Shown piece after piece: positions 61,257 through 64,000 of a DNA stretch of 64,000 nt. Numbering within the stretch: position 1 is the stretch's first letter; every line of letters starts with the position of its first letter. Under the pieces are notes generated by a model. It saw nothing but the letters and a program-made list of their open reading frames with translations, was not told the origin of the DNA and ran no database searches. Source of the DNA: an uncultured bacterium (GTDB lineage: Bacteria > Cyanobacteriota > Vampirovibrionia > Gastranaerophilales > Gastranaerophilaceae); the NCBI GenBank assembly GCA_902475545.1, contig CABRZP010000001.1, positions 124,001 through 188,000 of the forward strand. Direction: 5' to 3'. The position numbers and the translations under genes are program-made.

Positions 61257-61484
61257 ATGGCAAGACAAGATGACAAGAAAAAACGCAAAAATTGTAGTCT
61301 TTGTGCAGACAAAGTTGAATCAATTGATTACAAAGATGCTGCTAAATTAAAAAGATATTTAACAGAAGCTGGTAAAATTATTCCTCGTAGAATTACAGGT
61401 AACTGTGCTGAACACCAAAGAATGATTGCTAAAGCTATTAAAAGAGCTAGAGAAGCAGCTATTATCAGCTATACTTTTGACTAA
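61257..61484 (+). CDS. rpsR: 30S ribosomal protein S18
   Basis: 75 residues. I-D-Y-K-D, L-K-R-Y-L-T-E-A-G-K-I-I-P-R-R-I-T-G and the basic helix Q-R-M-I-A-K-A-I-K-R-A-R are S18 hallmarks. It keeps C-S-L-C and C-A-E-H, suggesting a zinc-binding (C+) form. Its ribosome site is weak and 13 bases away. Closed by a strong terminator. Confidence 0.96.
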   Translation: MARQDDKKKRKNCSLCADKVESIDYKDAAKLKRYLTEAGKIIPRRITGNCAEHQRMIAKAIKRAREAAIISYTFD

Positions 61485-61508
61485 TATTTATATTAGGATA
61501 CAAAATCT

Positions 61509-61544
61509 AAAAAATCGTTTGAGATTATTCTCAAACGATTTTTT
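61509..61544. terminator. Terminator of the rpsF-ssb-rpsR cluster
   Basis: Perfect 16-base arms (61509-61524 and 61529-61544) with a 4-base loop; A and T runs on both outsides serve the convergent ricT as well. Confidence 0.88.
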
Positions 61545-61561
61545 ATTGGTTTCTTTATTTG

Positions 61562-62488
61562 TTAAATGTTACCGGTTGAACTGTTTCTATCGTCTTCAAG
61601 TTGCTTGATGTCGATGTTTTGAGAATCTTCTTCCGCATAATTGTTTATAACCGGAACATCAATTTCGACGTTAACATCTGCGTCAACCATTTCAATATCA
61701 TTTTTATCAAATTCTTTTGTTTTGCCGTCTTCCATTTTGACTGCAACTTTTCCGCTCATAAACTGGAGATAGCAAACTTTGCCGAGTCCTTCAGTTGTCA
61801 TTACGGAAGAGCCGATAGGTGGCATACCTTTTGCTGCATCGATATAATTTGAATATTCGTAGGTAAGACAACATAAAAGTCTTCCGCATGTTCCTGAAAT
61901 TTTCCCCGGAGCAATTGGCATTCCTTGATCTTTTGCCAGTTTAACGTTAATTGTTGCAAATTTTCTTAAAAAACTTGAACAGCAGAAAGGTTGTCCGCAA
62001 ATTCCAACCCCTTCTAATATTGAGGTCTCATCACGTACTCCGATGTGACGAAGATCAATTCTTACCCTTGTAAATGTTTGGGTTAAATCTTTTAAAAGGG
62101 CTCTGAAATCAACTCTTTCAGGAGCCGTATAATAGAATGTAATTTTTCTTCTATCAAATGTTATACGACATTGAACAAGATTCATTGCAAGTTTGTGCTG
62201 TTTTACCAGTGCCTGACATTTAAAAAATGCTTCTACCTCTTCCTTTTTTATATCTTCAAGTGTTTGTAAGTCTCTTTGGGAAAGAGTTCTAATAACAGGA
62301 AGCGGTTCGGGCTTATGTTTTGAGTTATTCCAAATTTTTTCGATTTCAGAATTAACTATAAAAACCTTAAGTGCTTCTTCCCCTTTTTCAGTTCTTACAA
62401 TAACCATTTGACCATCTTCAAGTTTTATGGTTTCGGGTACGTTTAGCGGATAATATGTATTTTTTAAATATCTTACTGCAAATTTCAT
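61562..62488 (-). CDS. PSP1-domain protein RicT/YaaT-like
   Basis: 308 residues. The central PSP1 C-terminal domain contains G-I-C-G-Q-P-F-C-C-S-S-F and G-T-C-G-R-L-L-C-C-L-T-Y-E, the cysteines that in RicT help hold Fe-S clusters of the Ric (YmcA-YlbF-YaaT) complex, which affects RNA processing in Bacillus. Partners are not visible here. Its ATG overlaps the gpsA stop by one base, so the two are coupled. The C-terminal tail is acidic and disordered. Confidence 0.88.
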   Translation of the reverse strand: MKFAVRYLKNTYYPLNVPETIKLEDGQMVIVRTEKGEEALKVFIVNSEIEKIWNNSKHKPEPLPVIRTLSQRDLQTLEDIKKEEVEAFFKCQALVKQHKLAMNLVQCRITFDRRKITFYYTAPERVDFRALLKDLTQTFTRVRIDLRHIGVRDETSILEGVGICGQPFCCSSFLRKFATINVKLAKDQGMPIAPGKISGTCGRLLCCLTYEYSNYIDAAKGMPPIGSSVMTTEGLGKVCYLQFMSGKVAVKMEDGKTKEFDKNDIEMVDADVNVEIDVPVINNYAEEDSQNIDIKQLEDDRNSSTGNI

Positions 62489-63489
62489 TATACGTATCTT
62501 TCTTCTTCTTTCAGTTTTCTGTTCATTAGTTTTGATAATAATTCTTCCGGAGTGATGTCAGTATAAACAGCCTCGTATATAGCACTGGAAACCGGAACTT
62601 CAATATCAAGTTTTTTAGCCAGTTCGCAGATTGCTTTAGATGTTTTTACACCTTCAGCAACAGAACCCAGTTCAGCTAAAATATCGTTAATTTTTTTACC
62701 GCGTGCAAGCATTGAACCTACAGTGTAATTTCTTGACATTGGAGAAGAGCATGTTGCAATTAAGTCGCCCATACCTGATAATCCGTAGAGAGTTGATGGG
62801 TTTGCACCGAGTTGAATACTAACTCGAACAATTTCAGCCATCCCTCTTGTTAATAGTGAACCTGAACAGTTATCACCTAGTCCCATTGTGTGAGCAAAAC
62901 CAGATGCGATTGCAATAACGTTTTTCAAACTTCCGCCAAGCTCAACACCGATTACATCTGTGTTTGTGTAAAGTCTGAATTTATTAGGAACATTGCATGC
63001 TTTTTGTACAAATTCTGCAGTCGCAATATCTTCACAAGCTACACAGGCTGCAGTCGGTTTACCTTGTAAAACTTCTTTAGCAAGGGTCGGTCCTGAAAGA
63101 ATTACCAGTTTTTGTTGAGGCAGAACGTCTTTAATAACTTCTGACATTCTCATTAATGATGGAAGTTCAATACCTTTTGATGCGTTAACCAGAATTTGTT
63201 CAGGTTTTATTCCTGTTTTTTTTAGATTTTCACAAACATCACGTGTACCTGATGTTGCAACAACAGATAAAATGATGTCTGCACCTGCAATTGCAGCGGA
63301 TAAATCTGAAGTGATTTCGATTTTACTGTCCAATTGTACTTCTAATGGTTTTGAACAATGTTTATTTTTTATTAAATCTTCCGATAAATCTTGTTCTCTG
63401 CCCCATACTGTTATATTTTCAAAGTTATTTGTCAAAAGCCACGCTAAAGTTAACCCCCAACATCCTGCTCCAAGAACTGTTAATTTCAT
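62488..63489 (-). CDS. gpsA: Glycerol-3-phosphate dehydrogenase [NAD(P)+]
   Basis: 333 residues. The Rossmann motif G-A-G-C-W-G (7-12), the catalytic-site region G-V-E-L-G-G-S-L-K-N-V-I-A-I-A-S-G and N-Y-T-V-G are family hallmarks. It reduces dihydroxyacetone phosphate to sn-glycerol-3-phosphate for phospholipid synthesis. AGGAGG precedes the ATG. First gene of a gpsA-ricT pair; an inverted-repeat hairpin separates it from murQ. Confidence 0.96.
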   Translation of the reverse strand: MKLTVLGAGCWGLTLAWLLTNNFENITVWGREQDLSEDLIKNKHCSKPLEVQLDSKIEITSDLSAAIAGADIILSVVATSGTRDVCENLKKTGIKPEQILVNASKGIELPSLMRMSEVIKDVLPQQKLVILSGPTLAKEVLQGKPTAACVACEDIATAEFVQKACNVPNKFRLYTNTDVIGVELGGSLKNVIAIASGFAHTMGLGDNCSGSLLTRGMAEIVRVSIQLGANPSTLYGLSGMGDLIATCSSPMSRNYTVGSMLARGKKINDILAELGSVAEGVKTSKAICELAKKLDIEVPVSSAIYEAVYTDITPEELLSKLMNRKLKEEERYV

Positions 63490-63544
63490 ACTTTTGTTAT
63501 CCTCCTCTTAAGTGGAATTTGTTTTAATCTGAATTTATTATTAT

Positions 63545-63584
63545 GAGAATCTTTACTTCTGTAATTTGAGAAGCAAAGATTCTC
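63545..63584. terminator. 16-bp hairpin between murQ and gpsA
   Basis: GAGAATCTTTACTTCT (63545-63560) pairs with 63569-63584 with a single wobble. A probable terminator for murQ, though not followed by a long U run. Confidence 0.6.
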
Positions 63585-63595
63585 TGTTTACATTT

Positions 63596-64000
63596 TTATA
63601 CAACGGTTTCTTTGTTTATAACCCTGCGTAAAACACCGCCGTATTTTTTTAGTTCTAATCTTGCATTGTCAACATCAGTTTTCATTTGAATCATAACTAT
63701 TGCTGTTTTTATTTCCCAATCGCATTTTAATAATGCTGCAAGAGCTTCGCTGTGAGAAACTTCTGCAATTTGTGAAACTATTCTGATAGCTCTGTCTTTT
63801 AATTTTTCGTTAACAGCTTTCAGGTCAATCATAAAGTTTTCGTATGTTTTACCGATTTTTATCATTGCTCCTGTTGATAGCATATTTAAAATCATTTTTT
63901 GTGCAGTTCCGGCTTTTAGTCTGCTGGAACCTGCAATTACTTCCGGTCCGACTTCTGCACAGATAACGTGACCTGCATCTTCTGCGATTTTCCCTTTTGA
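63596..64000 (-). CDS. murQ: N-acetylmuramic acid 6-phosphate etherase (5' truncated by window)
   Basis: The C-terminal 134 residues are present; the frame is open across the right edge. G-P-E-V-I-A-G-S-S-R-L-K-A-G-T-A-Q-K and N-M-L-S-T-G-A-M-I-K-I-G-K are the MurQ signature of the SIS fold, and the helical C-terminal part (S-E-A-L-A-A-L-L) follows. MurQ cleaves the lactyl ether of MurNAc-6-phosphate during recycling or scavenging of cell-wall sugars. The ATG at 63895 is internal, not the start. Confidence 0.9.
   Translation of the reverse strand, partial: SKGKIAEDAGHVICAEVGPEVIAGSSRLKAGTAQKMILNMLSTGAMIKIGKTYENFMIDLKAVNEKLKDRAIRIVSQIAEVSHSEALAALLKCDWEIKTAIVMIQMKTDVDNARLELKKYGGVLRRVINKETVV

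Noticed and set aside
1..64000. CRISPR array, prophage, IS element or origin of replication
   Set aside because: No regularly spaced repeats, transposase, integrase, phage structural genes or DnaA-box cluster seen.

Overview
The window is AT-rich (roughly 30% G+C by eye) and densely coded on both strands. It reads as the chromosome of an anaerobic, diderm, fermentative bacterium. A TolC-type outer-membrane channel, an RND pump and an AsmA-like giant indicate an outer membrane. Oxygen-sensitive NrdD/NrdG and the [FeFe]-hydrogenase maturase HydF indicate anaerobiosis. A heptosyltransferase-type GT9, DapF and MurQ indicate LPS-like sugars and meso-DAP peptidoglycan. Several lineage-specific proteins (short N-terminal leader ending in an F-(x)-G motif, the MGLAASQAR-type protein, prepilin-like proteins) fit gut Vampirovibrionia / Candidatus Gastranaerophilales, the non-photosynthetic sister group of Cyanobacteria. 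That assignment is inference from recall; no search was possible.

Layout. 1-9.8 kb: truncated Na/Pi cotransporter, AsmA-like protein, WG-repeat protein, a large F-G-leader protein, an M48 peptidase homologue with an altered zinc motif, and a SIMPL protein. 9.8-14 kb: a start-less F-G-leader remnant, a CheY-like regulator coupled to a degenerate PilB/GspE-like ATPase, and a large helical protein. 14-20.3 kb: glyQ, two tandem APC amino-acid permeases, a prepilin-like gene whose 5' end is interrupted at a G10 tract, and a pair of related membrane proteins. 20.4-31.6 kb: tag, a 1294-residue TPR protein, then a divergent marR / adaptor-RND-TolC efflux locus with a clear promoter-operator. 31.6-36.6 kb: cobalamin-type riboswitch, nrdD, nrdG, then an OadG-like peptide with an ArsB/NhaD permease. 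36.6-48 kb: structured RNA plus tRNA-Leu(CAG), a cluster of F-G-leader proteins (including a 5'-nucleotidase and an aminotransferase-GNAT fusion), a BlaI-headed operon with a secreted possibly serpin-like protein, and a putative ADP-ribosyltransferase. 48-55.9 kb: a secreted glycine-zipper protein, a GT2 with a Cys-rich tail, tsaC, an EF-hand protein, mnmE, an XRE/zinc-ribbon regulator, and a probably abundant protein with an annexin-like repeat. 56-64 kb: housekeeping genes rpsO, hydF, GT9, dapF, rpsF-ssb-rpsR, ricT, gpsA and truncated murQ.

Three cross-cutting observations stand out. (1) At least five intact proteins and one remnant share a short M-(K/R)-I-type N-terminal leader that ends in F-(x)-G before unrelated domains; it may be an undescribed sorting signal. 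(2) At least six genes without a Shine-Dalgarno have a -10 hexamer placed exactly six bases before the ATG, which suggests leaderless mRNAs. (3) A cobalamin-type aptamer precedes the anaerobic ribonucleotide reductase, which predicts a B12-dependent class II enzyme elsewhere in the genome. No CRISPR array, prophage or complete insertion sequence is visible.
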